The notes under the pieces: model-generated | What the model was told of the DNA's origin: nothing | The model's database searches: none | Seen by the model: only the letters and a program-made list of their open reading frames with translations | Shown: positions 24,603 to 36,310 of the stretch, piece by piece | Layout of the letters: each line of letters opens with the position of its first letter | Numbering within the stretch: position 1 is the stretch's first letter | Made by a program: the position numbers and the translations under genes | From: Apostichopus japonicus | Lineage: Eukaryota > Echinodermata > Holothuroidea > Aspidochirotida > Stichopodidae | Direction of reading: 5' to 3' | DNA: 64,000 bases | Assembly (NCBI RefSeq): GCF_037975245.1 | Contig: NC_092576.1 | Location: forward strand, 7,961,001 to 8,025,000

Positions 24603-25873
24603 ACTGTACAGACCTACATCACAGCATGTACTGTACAGACCTACATCACAGCATGTACTGTACAGACCTACAGCACACCATGTACTGTATATACATACCT
24701 ACAGCACAGCATGTACTGTGCAGACATACAGCACAGCATGTACTGTACAGACCTACAGCACTGCATGTACAGTACTGTACAGACCTACAGCACATCATGT
24801 ACTGTACAGACCTACAGCACAGCATGTACAGTACTGTACAGACCTACAGCATGTACTGTACAGACCTACAGCATGTACTGTACAGACCTACAGCATGTAC
24901 TGTACAGACCTACAGCACAGCATGTACAGTACTGTACAGACCTACAGCACATCATGTACAGTACTGTACAGACCTACAGCATGTACTTTACAGACCTACA
25001 GCATGTACAGTACTGTACAGACCTACAGCATGTACTGTACAGACCTACAGCACAGCATGTACAGTACTGTACAGACCTACAGCACAGCATGTACAGTACT
25101 GTACAGACCTACAGCATGTACTGTACAGACCTACAGCACAGCATGTACAGTACTGTACAGACCTACAGCATGTACTGTACAGACCTACAGCATGTACTTT
25201 ACAGACCTACAGCATGTACAGTACTGTACAGACCTACAGCATGTACTGTACAGACCTACAGCACAGCATGTACAGTACTGTACAGACCTACAGCACAGCA
25301 TGTACAGTACTGTACAGACCTACAGCATGTACTGTACAGACCTACAGCACAGCATGTACAGTACTGTACAGACCTACAGCATGTACTTTACAGACCTACA
25401 GCATGTACAGTACTGTACAGACCTACAGCATGTACTGTACAGACCTACAGCACAGCATGTACAGTACTGTACAGACCTACAGCACAGCATGTACAGTACT
25501 GTACAGACCTACAGCATGTACTGTACAGACCTACAGCATGTACAGTACTGTACAGACCTACAGCACAGCATGTACAGTACTGTACAGACCTACAGCACAG
25601 CATGTACAGTACTGTACAGACCTACAGCATGTACTGTACCTAGACCTACAGCATGTACAGTACTGTACAGACCTACAGCATGTACTTTACAGACCTACAG
25701 CATGTACAGTACTGTACAGACCTACAGCATGTACTGTACAGACCTACAGCACAGCATGTACAGTACTGTACAGACCTACAGCACAGCATGTACAGTACTG
25801 TACAGACCTACAGCATGTACTGTACAGACCTACAGCATGTACTGTACAGACCTACAGCACAGCATGTACTGTA
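24603..25873. repeat. Minisatellite of 22/27/32-bp modular units
   Basis: About 1.27 kb of tandem units built from ACCTACAGCATGTACTGTAC plus AG (22 bases) with one or two optional 5-base additions, giving 27 and 32 bases. The longer units contain the perfect 16-base palindrome TGTACAGTACTGTACA. A GTACTTTACAG variant recurs at about 24985, 25196, 25385 and 25684, suggesting higher-order copying. All three plus-strand frames stay open across most of the array, producing ORFs of 480, 443 and 310 aa. These are repeat artefacts rather than genes. Confidence 0.95.
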
Positions 25874-25879
25874 TAGGTT

Positions 25880-27358
25880 TGTTATTTTACAGAATCAGGT
25901 TTCCTAGACTTACCATATTTCCTGCCCTAAGGATTTCCTGACATTGTGACAATGCCTGTAAAGTCTGTACACTTAACCATTCCACATGAGTGTTTCTTTT
26001 CATATTGATGTATTGAAATTTTGAAGAAGAAAACTAAACAAATTCAAACTTTGGAGAGAAACAAAACTGTTTAAAATGTGTAGCTTTGTGCATCTTCAGT
26101 ACTCAGTGTGCAGGGTATTGCATCATACTGTACAAAACAACTTGTTTGCTAGGCTCTCTGTTTGTACTAGCTTTAATGTAGGTGTACATGTACAATGGAT
26201 TAAAGACTTCAATTTGAAAGCTGTGTTTACAATATAGTACTGTACTGCAGTAAGCAACATAGTGTAGGAGTGTTGGTCCGGGCAGTTTCAGATTAATATG
26301 ATAGTGAAGTTGTTGAGCAGATAATTAGCAGTGGACAAGTCTGCCCAACACCAGCCATTTTGGCTACTAAAGTAACCCTGTTTCAACATGAGACATAGTT
26401 ATCAAGCAATAACAACAACAAAAAGTCTTCATTGTTAATTTCTGTCTTATAAAGAATATGAACTTAGAAAACAGTTAACAATGTTCTCTGAAAGTGGGAA
26501 TGCTGCTAAAGTGGTTCTTTCCGACTGAGTGATAATTGAAGAAAATGGGATCCCCTGCCGGTTGAACAAGTTATCATGTGATACAAACGTCACTTAGACA
26601 ATTAAACAAAAAGTAAAAAAGAATAATTAATAATAAATGAAAGATAAGATTGGTATACACTAGTCTGTGCTTTACAAATTCATAGGAAACTTCCGTAACA
26701 ATTTGATATAAAAGCAATGAATATGAATAGGAACCTTTCAAAATCTTTAGAATTACTGTATGGAAACCTAATTTACTTGATACACATTTATTCAACTAGC
26801 TTTGGTAATATAGAAAGTAGAAACACCCAGTAATTGCATCCAAATGCAAAGGAATTGCCCTTAATAGTGCCCAATACTGTCAGGGATAGTAATTGTGTAC
26901 AACTAACACCATTGTGAACCAGCGAAAAATGCTTGCACATAACGCACACTACGATTACACAGCAGGCCTATAGGGTACGCAGAACTGAGATATGGATTGA
27001 AATTTCGAACACCTGAGAACTTTGCGGTAACAGTTCCCAAATCCATATATTCTGTTTAGCTCTACACTAAGGATGAGAATGCCACATTTAAGGAATGAAT
27101 CTGTTGTCGCTAGGACAGAGGGCGGCATTGCTTTTATTTTTAAATCGGGGAATACGTTGAGACAAGATTAGCAGAGAGAATATATTTAATAATAAGCATA
27201 CATGGTACATCTTGCATAAGAATGATAACATTTCCCTAACAAATTTAGTTACGTAACTCAAGGACACTGTAAATAGCAATACATGATTATACCATTCATG
27301 TGTCTGACTACATTACAGTAACTCTCCCTCTCTCTCTCTCTCACTATCTCTCTTTCCT
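25880..27358. other. Upstream region of the plus-strand scramblase gene
   Basis: No coding exon is seen. The promoter and probably a 5' untranslated exon of the plus-strand scramblase gene should lie here or further upstream. Confidence 0.35.
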
Positions 27359-27360
27359 AG
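27321..27360 (+). promoter_or_regulatory. Probable 3' splice site of a 5'UTR intron
   Basis: A long CT-rich tract ends in TTTCCTAG at 27360, 65 bases before the scramblase ATG. This is a strong acceptor-like signal, suggesting an upstream non-coding exon. Inferred from sequence pattern only. Confidence 0.5.
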
Positions 27361-27425
27361 TTTGGAGCGATTAGTGTTTAAAGCTACACAAACGTTCTCC
27401 GCTCTCAGAGGCTCTAGATAGTAAA

Positions 27426-30400
27426 ATGTCGGATAATAAGTATACCGCTGAGAAGACCCAGTATGGAATGGGCGAAGCAGGGGTGACCACACCGCCAGGA
27501 CAGCAGGCTCAGCCGATACCAGGACAACCGATTGTGAGTGGTCAACCTCTACCTGGAGCTCCCGGACAGGTGCAATGGATGGCTCCACCACCAGTGAGTA
27601 ATCCCCTCATCACACAACCAACCATTACCATAGATAATATGTGTACTTTGTAAAAATGTACATTTCTCCCATTACCTTGGGCCAACTTCCTTTCTACCCC
27701 CCTCCCCCCCCCCCCAGTACCACTAAAATATTTTCTCAGTAGTCTCCAGTCAGCTGTAACTACTTTACAGTGTAGATCCCACCCAGCTAATTCTGTATCT
27801 AATATTTGCGTTTAATAGGTATGTTGAATTGTTTTATTGGTACAGGGGGTTGAGGAGGTCCCCCCGTACCACTAAAATATTTTCTCAGTAGTCTCCAGTT
27901 AGCTGTTACTACTTTACAATGTATAGACCCCACCCAGCTAATTCTGTGTCTAAAATTTGCTTCCACTGGTTTAATACGAATGTTTAATTGTTTTATTGTG
28001 TATATTTAGTTGTGTACAGTATGTATGTTTTATCGTGTTTTATTGTGTTTAATATGGTTGAACTCCTACTGTACTAAAACCCCACTACCATTTACCACCT
28101 GCACAGTGTACATTGCACTCAAATAATCTCCATGGTACATCAATAAATTTACTGCACACATAACCAGATTTTTGAGAATAGATGGATCAATATTTTACAG
28201 GTTTACAGGTCTACGTGGAATACTGTAGTTATACGTTACCAGCTAATACTTTAGTGTGGGAAAATATTTAGGTGCATTAGTAGAGCAGAGACAGGTAAGT
28301 TTCTTGTCAATACCCCAAGCCAGATCTGGTTCTTTTTTGCTCCTGATTGCAATTTTCTGCATCTTTTGCACAGGTTGGACTGGATTAGGGCCTAACCCAT
28401 AAATATATTCAATCATAAATAAACATCAATTTTGTTTTGAAAAGAAATAACACATAACAATATTCTTACCATGTATCAAGACAAAAAAAAATAATAATAA
28501 AATATATCCATTTTTTAACAATTTATGTTCATTTTAACAACAGGCTATTCCTGGATGTCCCCCTGGCCTTGAGTACCTGACACAGTTAGACCAGATACTT
28601 GTTCACCAACAGGTGGAACTCTTTGAAGCTTTCACTGGGATTGAGACCAAAAATCGTTACCAGATTAAGAATGCTCTTGGACAGCAGGTAAGTTTATCCA
28701 GTCTGAACAACAGACTACAAAATATGGGACAAGGACACAACATTTGGTTCTTTTATTTTGGGGTGGGGGGGGGGCATGTGTGAGAAATTTCCAGACATCA
28801 AAAAATGAGACATACACGTTTTGGAGCTTGCCAATTTTCATGTTCTACAGGCTCCAGCTTTCATAACTTTAATGAGTATCAAGTCAAATCTGAAGAGTGG
28901 TTTCCTGGTGGGTCCTGGAACAGTTCCCATTGCTCCCGGGGCCAGGGTGGGGGGAGGGGAAGGTATGGCCTAGAACATTGGAGACCTACAAATCTAGTTG
29001 ATACTTCTAATTGTGGCTCCGTCGTGCAGCATGACACCAACGTCGGACCTAGAAGTGAAATCAGTGAGGGATTGAAGTGTCATAATCTTAAGACACCTTC
29101 CTGTTTAAATCCTTCAAGTCCTTGAAGTCCTTCACCCTCTCACTCACTCCCTCCCTTCTCAGGCCTCAGTCTTTCCCCCCTCACTCACTCCCTCCCCCAC
29201 AGGCCTCAGTCCTTCCCCCTGTCACTCACTCCCTCCCCCTCAGGCCTCAGTCCTTCCCCCTCACTCACTCCCTCCCCCCTCAGGCCTCAGTCCTTCCCCC
29301 TCACTCACTCCCTCCCTCCCCCCTCACTCACTCCCTCCCCCTTCAGGCCTCAGTCCTTCCCCCTCACTCACTCCCTCACCCCACAGGCCTCAGTCATTCC
29401 CCCTCTCACTCACTCCCTCCTTCAGTCCCTCCCCCTCTCACACCCCCTACCCCTCAGGCCTCAGTCCTGCCCCCTCTCACTCACTCCCTCTCCTCTCACT
29501 CCCTCTCCACCCTCAGTCCTCCCCCTCACACTCCCTCCCCCTCTCTCTCCATTAATCCTTTCCCGTTTTCTTGATAAGATGTTCTTTGCCTACGAGGAGT
29601 CTGAACTGTGCATGAGGCTGTGTTGTGGACCTCAGCGTAGCTTTATGATGCATGTCCTCAACAACCTGAACCAAGAGGTTCTGAGGGTGGTGAGGCCATT
29701 CCAATGTTGCTCGGGGTGCTGCTGGTGCGCAGGGTGCTGCGATCACTGTGCCCTCACCATCGCCATCGAGTCTCCTCCTGGCCAAGTGATCGGACACGTC
29801 CGGCAGAGGTAACATCCAAAAACATAATACAGCATCATGTAATTGGTCCACGGTGGTGTCACTTCAAAATATCAAATTCCCTTTTCCTTGCAACCGTGGC
29901 GGACTTTAACCATTGTTCTATCGTCTGAGAGGACAAAGTTTTGTTTTTGATGACCAATTATCCTCGTGCGATCAGACAGATCGGACAAATACTACAGAAA
30001 AAAAAAGTATCATGTTTGAACTTATATTTAGCAAATTATACACAATCGTTTGATCGATTGGTTCAGTGACAAAGGAAAACACCATTAAGCTGCCCTTCAA
30101 TAGATAATTCGAGAAAGGTAGACTGTCTTGTCTTTGAGTTTAACACATGCAGTAAAGTAGTCTATTTTGTGTTGTTTTTTAAGGGAAGTAATACATGCAA
30201 GGCCCATTATGAGATTCATTTATGAATTTTTTTTGTTCACATGGATATGATAGGAATGACTATTTATCCATTTATTTTCATTCACAAGGTGAAAGCCAAA
30301 ACCAAAGACACTATGACAACTATGACACTCATTTCTATTAATTTTTTTACTTTTTTCATCCACAGGGGAAGTAAATGGAAGGCCCATTATGAGATTCTCG

Positions 30401-33400
30401 ATGCTAACATGGAACCAGTCCTGAAGATTTGGGGCCCTTGCTGTTTCTGCCAGGCGGTCTGTTGTACATGTGACATAGACTTCAAGGTGAGTCGAGAGTC
30501 ATTGGGGAGTAGAGACTCCCGCTTGTTATTTAATTTTTTTTCATTTTTATCTCAATACATTACATGTATAGAGATATTGTAACAGTAAGTGGGACTCTCT
30601 CTTCTCTTAAAAATTTTTCAGCGTCTTCATGCAAAGTTCTTTTTCTCTGGAATTTCCAGAGCAAGCATATATCATATAGGCCAACAAAAGTTACTATTTT
30701 TTATTCCAGAATTGTATCTCATTCTATGACTTTTTCACCGATTTATGTCCAAATTTGGCCAAATCCCTCTGAAAAACAGTTGAACTGAGGCCTTTTTGCA
30801 CACGCTCCAAAACTTGTTTGTTTCATTGTTTTTGATGATTAAGCCCCGCCTCCAAGTCTTGTGTAGCAGATTGGCTATGACTCAAGCCCCGCCTCCAAGT
30901 CTGGTTTGTAGCAGATTGGCTATGCCTCATGGCAGCTACATGTTAGATATACGAAAATGGTCACCCTCACGACCAATGCACACTAATTCCATATACACAT
31001 TGTTGTGCATTTAATTTATATTAGGACTTCGTCTGTTTATAGCTCCATGGTTTTAGTAATATCAATTTAAGAATTGTTCTTTTGTTCAGGTAGTTTTTCA
31101 GAGCAAGAGTCATGATAAGTTTGTTTGATTGCCCATCAGGTATTTTGTATAATTACGTATACACTTTGTTGTGCTGCTGAAGGCTACAAGTTTAGGCTAG
31201 GCCTAATGCATTCTATATTAGGCCTTCATTTAGTAATAGCCACATTAGCATTGTACTGGTGGTGTTCAGGCAGTTTTGGGCCATGGTACAGTCAGTTTGT
31301 TTGATTGCCTTACAGTGTGTTTTAATTTTTAAGTTAAGTTTCCAACTTATATATTAACTGTGACTCCATAAATTTAACATAATGTTAATGGGATAATACA
31401 ACAACTATTCATTTGGAATAGAGTGTATATTGTGCATTTCTAGAATGAAGCATCATTATGAATTAACAGCTTGTTTGGTATATTTCTTTAACCCCCCCCC
31501 CAAAAAAAAAAAGAATTAAAACAAAAATTATAATCTATCACATTTTATTTTCACTGGAGTATGTATAAAAGAGGAGCCGGCCATAGCATTACAACTTTTA
31601 TAAGACTATAAAAATTGGATAAGGTTATGTCTTATTTATAAGGATATAATAAGGTTATAAGAAGTATGTTTAGCTTTCTTTTGAACCTGTGATGTTTGAC
31701 ATCAAATATACAAAGAATTAAAAGAAAATACTAAAATGGAGAGGAACTGGGGTGGCTATTAGGGGAGGAGGAGGCCACCCATCACTTTCAATTTAAAACT
31801 TATATTCTACATATGCACATTATTTTTTCCAAGTCATAAATCCACGAAATCTTCATGTCAAAATTATTGAGATGGAAAAACGTGGGTTGTTTTGATAATT
31901 GGAAGTGTACACAGTTTTGATGGTAGTCACCACTACAGTCTACAGTAACCTACAGTAGGTCGATAGGCCTAGCTTTCTCAAGGCGGGCATCAGGAATATG
32001 GTCGAGTTGTTTGCCTCTTCTTATTTGACTGTTGTCATTGACGTCAAACTATATGACCAAAAGTATTATATATATTGATATTGATAATTGTAGAGACAGA
32101 GCAAAGATAAGAAACTAGGAATCGAAATTAGAACTTCCAGTATTGAGATACTGCGTCATTGATGCTCTTGTTAGTAGAGGGCGCCGTCATGTCAATCTAA
32201 ACGTCTATAATCTCTACACTTTATGGGTGTCTGAATCAGAGTAAGACGATACCCTGAATGAGCTGATCAGAATGTTAGTGGGATGAAACTCGCATGCAAG
32301 ACACACTGCATGATTGACTTGTTCATGTTCCTACCCGTGCAGTTCTGACCGCACCAAATGATTGCCTCGGTAGACACAAGTTAAATCTCAAGATCTCTTC
32401 AGGCTCATTTATTCCGTTCTCCTGGTTAATGACGAAGGGAGTTGTGTATATAGTATTATTGATCGACTCGACGTTCGGCTGTGATTGGTCAGTCAATGAA
32501 CCTGTCCAAATCTCGTGGCGTTAGATTCGGGGGACATGACAGCTCCCTCCCTCTTCGTTGATGTCGTGTAAGGCTGAGAGCCTCATTGCTAGCAATCAAC
32601 ATTCAACGGTCAACGTTGTGTCGAATCACCAGGTTTTAGCTATAATCGATCATCTGTATAGTGTGTTAATAATATTATAGAACGAAACAAGAAAGAAATT
32701 CAGAATTTTCATAGTCAACTTAATCGTCAAAACTGGTGGGTGGTCAGCTTCAAAATACAATCAAAATCTTGATAAAATGTTATACAGAAAGGAAAAAAAT
32801 TGTAAAAACATTTTGCTGTAAATTTTGTATTGAAATGTTGTCAGTATTATCGGCTCTCTAAAACTCTTACGGCTTCCACTGGTTCTTGTCCTGGGGGTTA
32901 AAACAGACCTCTTCTGCGTAACTGGCTATCTCAGGAGGGGAGGCTGGTCATTTTTAACAGTAAAGGTCTTTGTATGTATATACGTATATCAGATCCTTCT
33001 GCAAGCAGGAACTCGCGAAGAAGCCTCATTGGCTTATCAAAGCTGCAAGCTGACCGAAGTCAGTCTCTTAAATTCATATTTAACGTCCATGATTATGAAC
33101 TGTTAATTGTCAACAATTCTGTAACTGGACGACAAACATTAATCTGGGAGTGACTCGAACCGGGGACCTTATGATGCAACCGGGGACCTTATGATTTGTG
33201 ATAGTTTTAGAAACCTAGGTCGCTGTCCAGTCGAGTAGGGCAGTTCGTTAGGCTTACTTAACCCAAGAGACCATTGAATCAGTGAGAACCAAAGACTCTT
33301 TCTTGCTCGACAGTAAATTTCTTAGTTAATGGATGTTGTCTGCTTTTGCCTATTTATAAAGTTGATGACCTTGCAGGAGTCTCAGGAGATTGGTAAGATC

Positions 33401-33565
33401 AGCAAGCAATGGGCTGGCATCGCCAAAGAATGTTTCACCAAAGCCGATAACTTTGGAATGCAGTTCCCGCTGGACTTGGATGTCAAAGTGAAGGGGACAC
33501 TTTTGGGGGCGCTGTTTCTAATCGAATTTATGTTCTTTGAACAGAAGAAGAATAACAACAACTAA
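27426..33565 (+). CDS. Phospholipid scramblase (PLSCR family), plus-strand paralogue, isoform with terminal exon a
   Basis: Exons 27426-27593, 28544-28687, 29579-29808, 30366-30486 and 33362-33565 join with GT/AG borders to give 288 aa. Residues 1-56 are a Pro/Gly/Gln-rich tail unlike the minus-strand paralogue except for the final QWMAPPP. The scramblase domain follows, with the Cys cluster [15 protein letters not shown], then [28 protein letters not shown], the Ca-binding-like loop [12 protein letters not shown] (248-259) and a C-terminal hydrophobic helix ending [12 protein letters not shown]. Exons 2, 3 and 4 have the same lengths as in the minus-strand gene. A second terminal exon follows at 33798. 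Intron 2 ends in a pyrimidine minisatellite and intron 5 contains a SINE. The expected role is Ca-responsive lipid scrambling at membranes. Confidence 0.93.
27716..27965 (+). repeat. Direct duplication in scramblase intron 1
   Basis: A block of about 97 bases starting TACCACTAAAATATTTTCTC at about 27718 recurs at about 27869 with roughly 90 percent identity. Confidence 0.8.
29125..29570 (+). repeat. Pyrimidine-rich minisatellite at the end of scramblase intron 2
   Basis: Tandem units of roughly 35-45 bases built from CTCACTCACTCCCTCCCCC and CAGGCCTCAGTCCTTCCCCC run up to the AG acceptor of exon 3 (29577-29578). The strand is almost purine-free except for repeated CAG words, each a potential decoy 3' splice site. 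The 150-aa ORF across it is low-complexity Ser/Pro/Leu sequence. Confidence 0.9.
30838..30935 (+). repeat. Tandem duplication in scramblase intron 5
   Basis: AAGCCCCGCCTCCAAGTCT followed by GTAGCAGATTGGCTATG occurs twice in a row, unit about 46 bases. Confidence 0.85.
32980..33255 (-). mobile_element. tRNA-derived SINE in scramblase intron 5 (minus orientation)
   Basis: On the minus strand a B-box-like CCCCGGTTCGAGTCACTCCC is followed by AGATTAATGTTTGTCGTCCA, GACTGACTTCGGTCAGCTTG and CGCGAGTTCCTGCTTGCAG, then a TATG/TATA-type tail. The same body follows the head of the element at 39286. The 14-base word GGGGACCTTATGAT is duplicated inside this copy. It ends about 105 bases upstream of terminal exon a. 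Confidence 0.8.
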
Positions 33566-33797
33566 AGCTAGATGTTCAAAAAAAGAGTTAAGATGTTATC
33601 TCACTTTTGTGTTTTGTGGCTGTTCACCCCTTGTCTGCACTTTTTGTTGACGCTTCATGTTGGTTGAGCTCTTTTCGTATATATGTGTTTGATAGGGGCG
33701 ATAATGTTAGCTCAAATGAATGAGATCTTACTCCTTAGCAACCTCCTTTTGTGCTAACCCATATCTTGTTCGCTTTTGTTTCTACGTATTCTTAAAG

Positions 33798-33992
33798 TTG
33801 ATGACGCTCGACGAATCGCAGCAGATCGGTAAGATCAGCAAGCAGTGGTCCGGCATCACCAAAGAATGGTTCACCAACGCCGACAACTTTGGAATTCAAT
33901 TCCCCATGGACCTCGACGTCAAAGTGAAGGGGACCCTCTTGGGGGCGCTCTTCCTAATTGAATTCATGTTCTTTGAGCAGCAAAACCAATAA
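33798..33992 (+). CDS. Alternative terminal coding exon b of the plus-strand scramblase gene
   Basis: The frame opens after the acceptor TATTCTTAAAG and reads [19 protein letters not shown] to a stop at 33992 (64 aa). It is a tandem duplicate of exon a (33362-33565), starts with the same LMTL in the same phase and would give a 285-aa protein. Differences include [12 protein letters not shown] in place of [12 protein letters not shown] in the Ca-binding-like loop, EWF for ECF, and a short QQNQ tail in place of QKKNNNN. No poly(A) signal is visible between the two exons; AATAAA occurs only at 34168. Choice would therefore be by splicing, with both forms ending at the same site. Use of this exon is inferred, but the intact frame and acceptor argue that it is functional. 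Confidence 0.8.
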   Translation: MMTLDESQQIGKISKQWSGITKEWFTNADNFGIQFPMDLDVKVKGTLLGALFLIEFMFFEQQNQ

Positions 33993-34167
33993 TTAAACTT
34001 TCATCTGAATGGAAGTTTAGTTTTGGTTTGTATGATGTGGTTGGAGAATGCATGAATTAAGCACTTATCTTTTGCCTTTGCCAAAATGATAGACTAGCTA
34101 ATGTGACTAGTTGCAGATATCTTTTATACTTATTAGAGTAGTGTTACTATGACAGTGTAGGCTAAAA

Positions 34168-34173
34168 AATAAA
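34168..34173 (+). terminator. Poly(A) signal AATAAA of the plus-strand scramblase gene
   Basis: Canonical hexamer 176 bases after the stop of terminal exon b. It is the first such hexamer after both terminal exons. Confidence 0.5.
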
Positions 34174-34179
34174 GAGATC

Positions 34180-35960
34180 TAAACAAGATAGGAAGATAGG
34201 TAAATAAGAGATTGCACATCTTGTTGAGTGCAGAGAGAGGGGTGGAGGATGGAATGCTGAGGTGGATTTAAACGGAGACAGCATTTTGCATTTGGTCAGC
34301 AATCTTATATATAAAGCAAGGTTCCACTCTGGTCATGCTAATGTCTGTGAATTGGATGGTACCATGTTGCTACTATTAAAATTGTTAAAATACATGGGGG
34401 GGGTGGGTGGGGTGGAGAGGGTGCAGTGGAGGGCATTCTTGTTAATATTTGATGAAGCAATGGTGAGTACATTTATTTGTGCTAAGGCAGTGTACCACCT
34501 GAGTCATCATGCCCCCCCTCCCCCCCCCCCAGTCGCCGTTCTCCGTAACAAAACGAAAGATTTCTAACAGTGTAAAGTTAGTCAAAAAGTTTTGAAAAAA
34601 TGTTTGTAATCTCTTTGTAGTATAGTAGAAATTAGTTAGTGTAATGTATATATAACTTCAAGTATATTCTATAGCTTTTAACATTCAGTGTTCATTTAGT
34701 TGTTTTTTTTCGATATCATCATTCATCGCTAGCTTACTGCATCACCATGGCAGTTAAACATGAATATTATGGAGGGGATTTAAAATGGTTTTTATTTTAT
34801 TTTATTTTATTTTATTTTATTTTTTTGGGGGGGGTTCTGTTTTGTGTTTTTAGGGCTAGTTACCTACTTGGCGGATATTGTACTATTATACTATATACTT
34901 CCATAAACGATTGTTTTGTAACACACAAATATTTAAGCCAGAATGGAATACGATGGTTTGTTGGATGCCGTTCACAGAAAGAAGAAATAAAAGGCAGGTT
35001 TGGGTTGCTATCAGCTATACCTCCCATTTTGGAATTGCTCCCACCTGTGAAATTGTATTCTGTGGCAATGTTGACAATGTCCATGAGCCATGGATCAAAA
35101 GGAGATGTTAACAGCTGATCAGATTGATGAGTTTTCACTTCAGCTAAATATTTCTCAAAAACTTTCTACAGGATACAGAAATATAACCCGTATTGGTACT
35201 CAGGATGGTAATAGCCTGTAACATGTCAGTGTTTGTGCCAGGTAGGAAGGCGTGTAGTAATAGCAGCACAGCATGAGTATGAATGCAAGTGAAACTCCCA
35301 TTGGTGTGGGTACATGTAGAAGCAGGGAAGCAGCCATGTATACCAGGGTGGGGGGAGCTTAGGGGGGGGTCTTTAGCCATGACCCCTGTAATTTTTAGGA
35401 AAAGAGGCACGTTTGATATATTTTTAAAACAATGTTTATTATTATTATTTTTGTTTATTATGATATTAGTATCAGGAACATTTTCAGGTTTTTTTTTTTT
35501 TTAGTATTATTATTATTATTATTGTTAATTTTTTTTTTTTTAATATCATATTAGTATTAGGAACTTGTCTGAGGCTTCTATTGATTTGGCTATGACCTTT
35601 AGGCTGGTTATTCTGGTATTCAATGGCTGTCAGATCAAAACAGAACCATTCTGTACAACCCTAATGAGGGTTTGTTGTCTTTTAGTTTCTTTCGTAAAGT
35701 GGCCTTTGTATTCTTGCAGTTTGCAGGAAGCTCATGATGAGCTATGGAATAGACTGTAAAGGCTGAATATGTTGTAGCTGCCATGAAGACGAAAGCATCT
35801 GTACGGGTAGCGTGATATCATATGCATTAGTTAGGACTATGGAGGCTGTTAAAGGAGTAAAGTAGAAGGCTGTTGCATGATTTAAGTAGGTTTGTGTTCT
35901 TCATGGTTAGGCCGAGATAGCTGGTCTGTATTACTTAAATGGTTATATGAGGCATCCATA
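34180..35960. other. Intergenic stretch with simple repeats, no gene
   Basis: Contains G-rich runs near 34395-34430, a TTTTA pentamer run at about 34788-34828 ending in a G homopolymer, and T/ATT runs at about 35430-35545. ORFs lack recognisable similarity. Confidence 0.45.
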
Positions 35961-35964
35961 CTAA

Positions 35965-36310
35965 GGTAGCCTAGCTGTTTAACTAGGGTAAGAGTGGCGT
36001 AGCCTGGCTATATAATGAGGGTAAGGGTGAGGTAGCCTGGCTATATAATGAGGGTAAAGGTGAGGTAGCCTAGCTGTATAAAGAGGGTAAGGGTGAGGTA
36101 GCCTGGCTGTATAAAGAGGGTAAGGGTGAGGTAGCCTGGGCTATATAATGAGGGTAAAGGTGAGGTATTCCAGGCTGTAGGATTGGGGCTACAGGTGATT
36201 TAGCCAGGCTGTGTTATTGATTGCTAGTTGAGGTAGCCCAATATGTATCATTATAGCTAACAGTGAGTTAGCCAGGCTGTTTCATTGAGGCTTAGATGAG
36301 TTAACCAGGC
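35965..36310 (+). repeat. 33-bp tandem repeat
   Basis: The unit GGTAGCCTGGCTATATAATG plus AGGGTAAGGGTGA recurs at a 33-base period from 35965 to about 36165. More decayed copies (TTAGCCAGGCTGT) extend to about 36310. Confidence 0.85.

Noticed and set aside
24499-25941. 480-, 443- and 310-aa open frames on the plus strand
   Set aside because: They are translations of a minisatellite in all three frames (YSMYCTDLQH-type repeats). No splice sites, start context or similarity.
29122-29574. 150-aa Ser/Pro-rich ORF
   Set aside because: Low-complexity product of the pyrimidine minisatellite inside scramblase intron 2.
33392-33400. Cryptic 5' splice site (GGTAAGATC) inside scramblase terminal exons a and b
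   Set aside because: Splicing from exon a at this site into exon b would break the frame. Likely just coding sequence for GKI.
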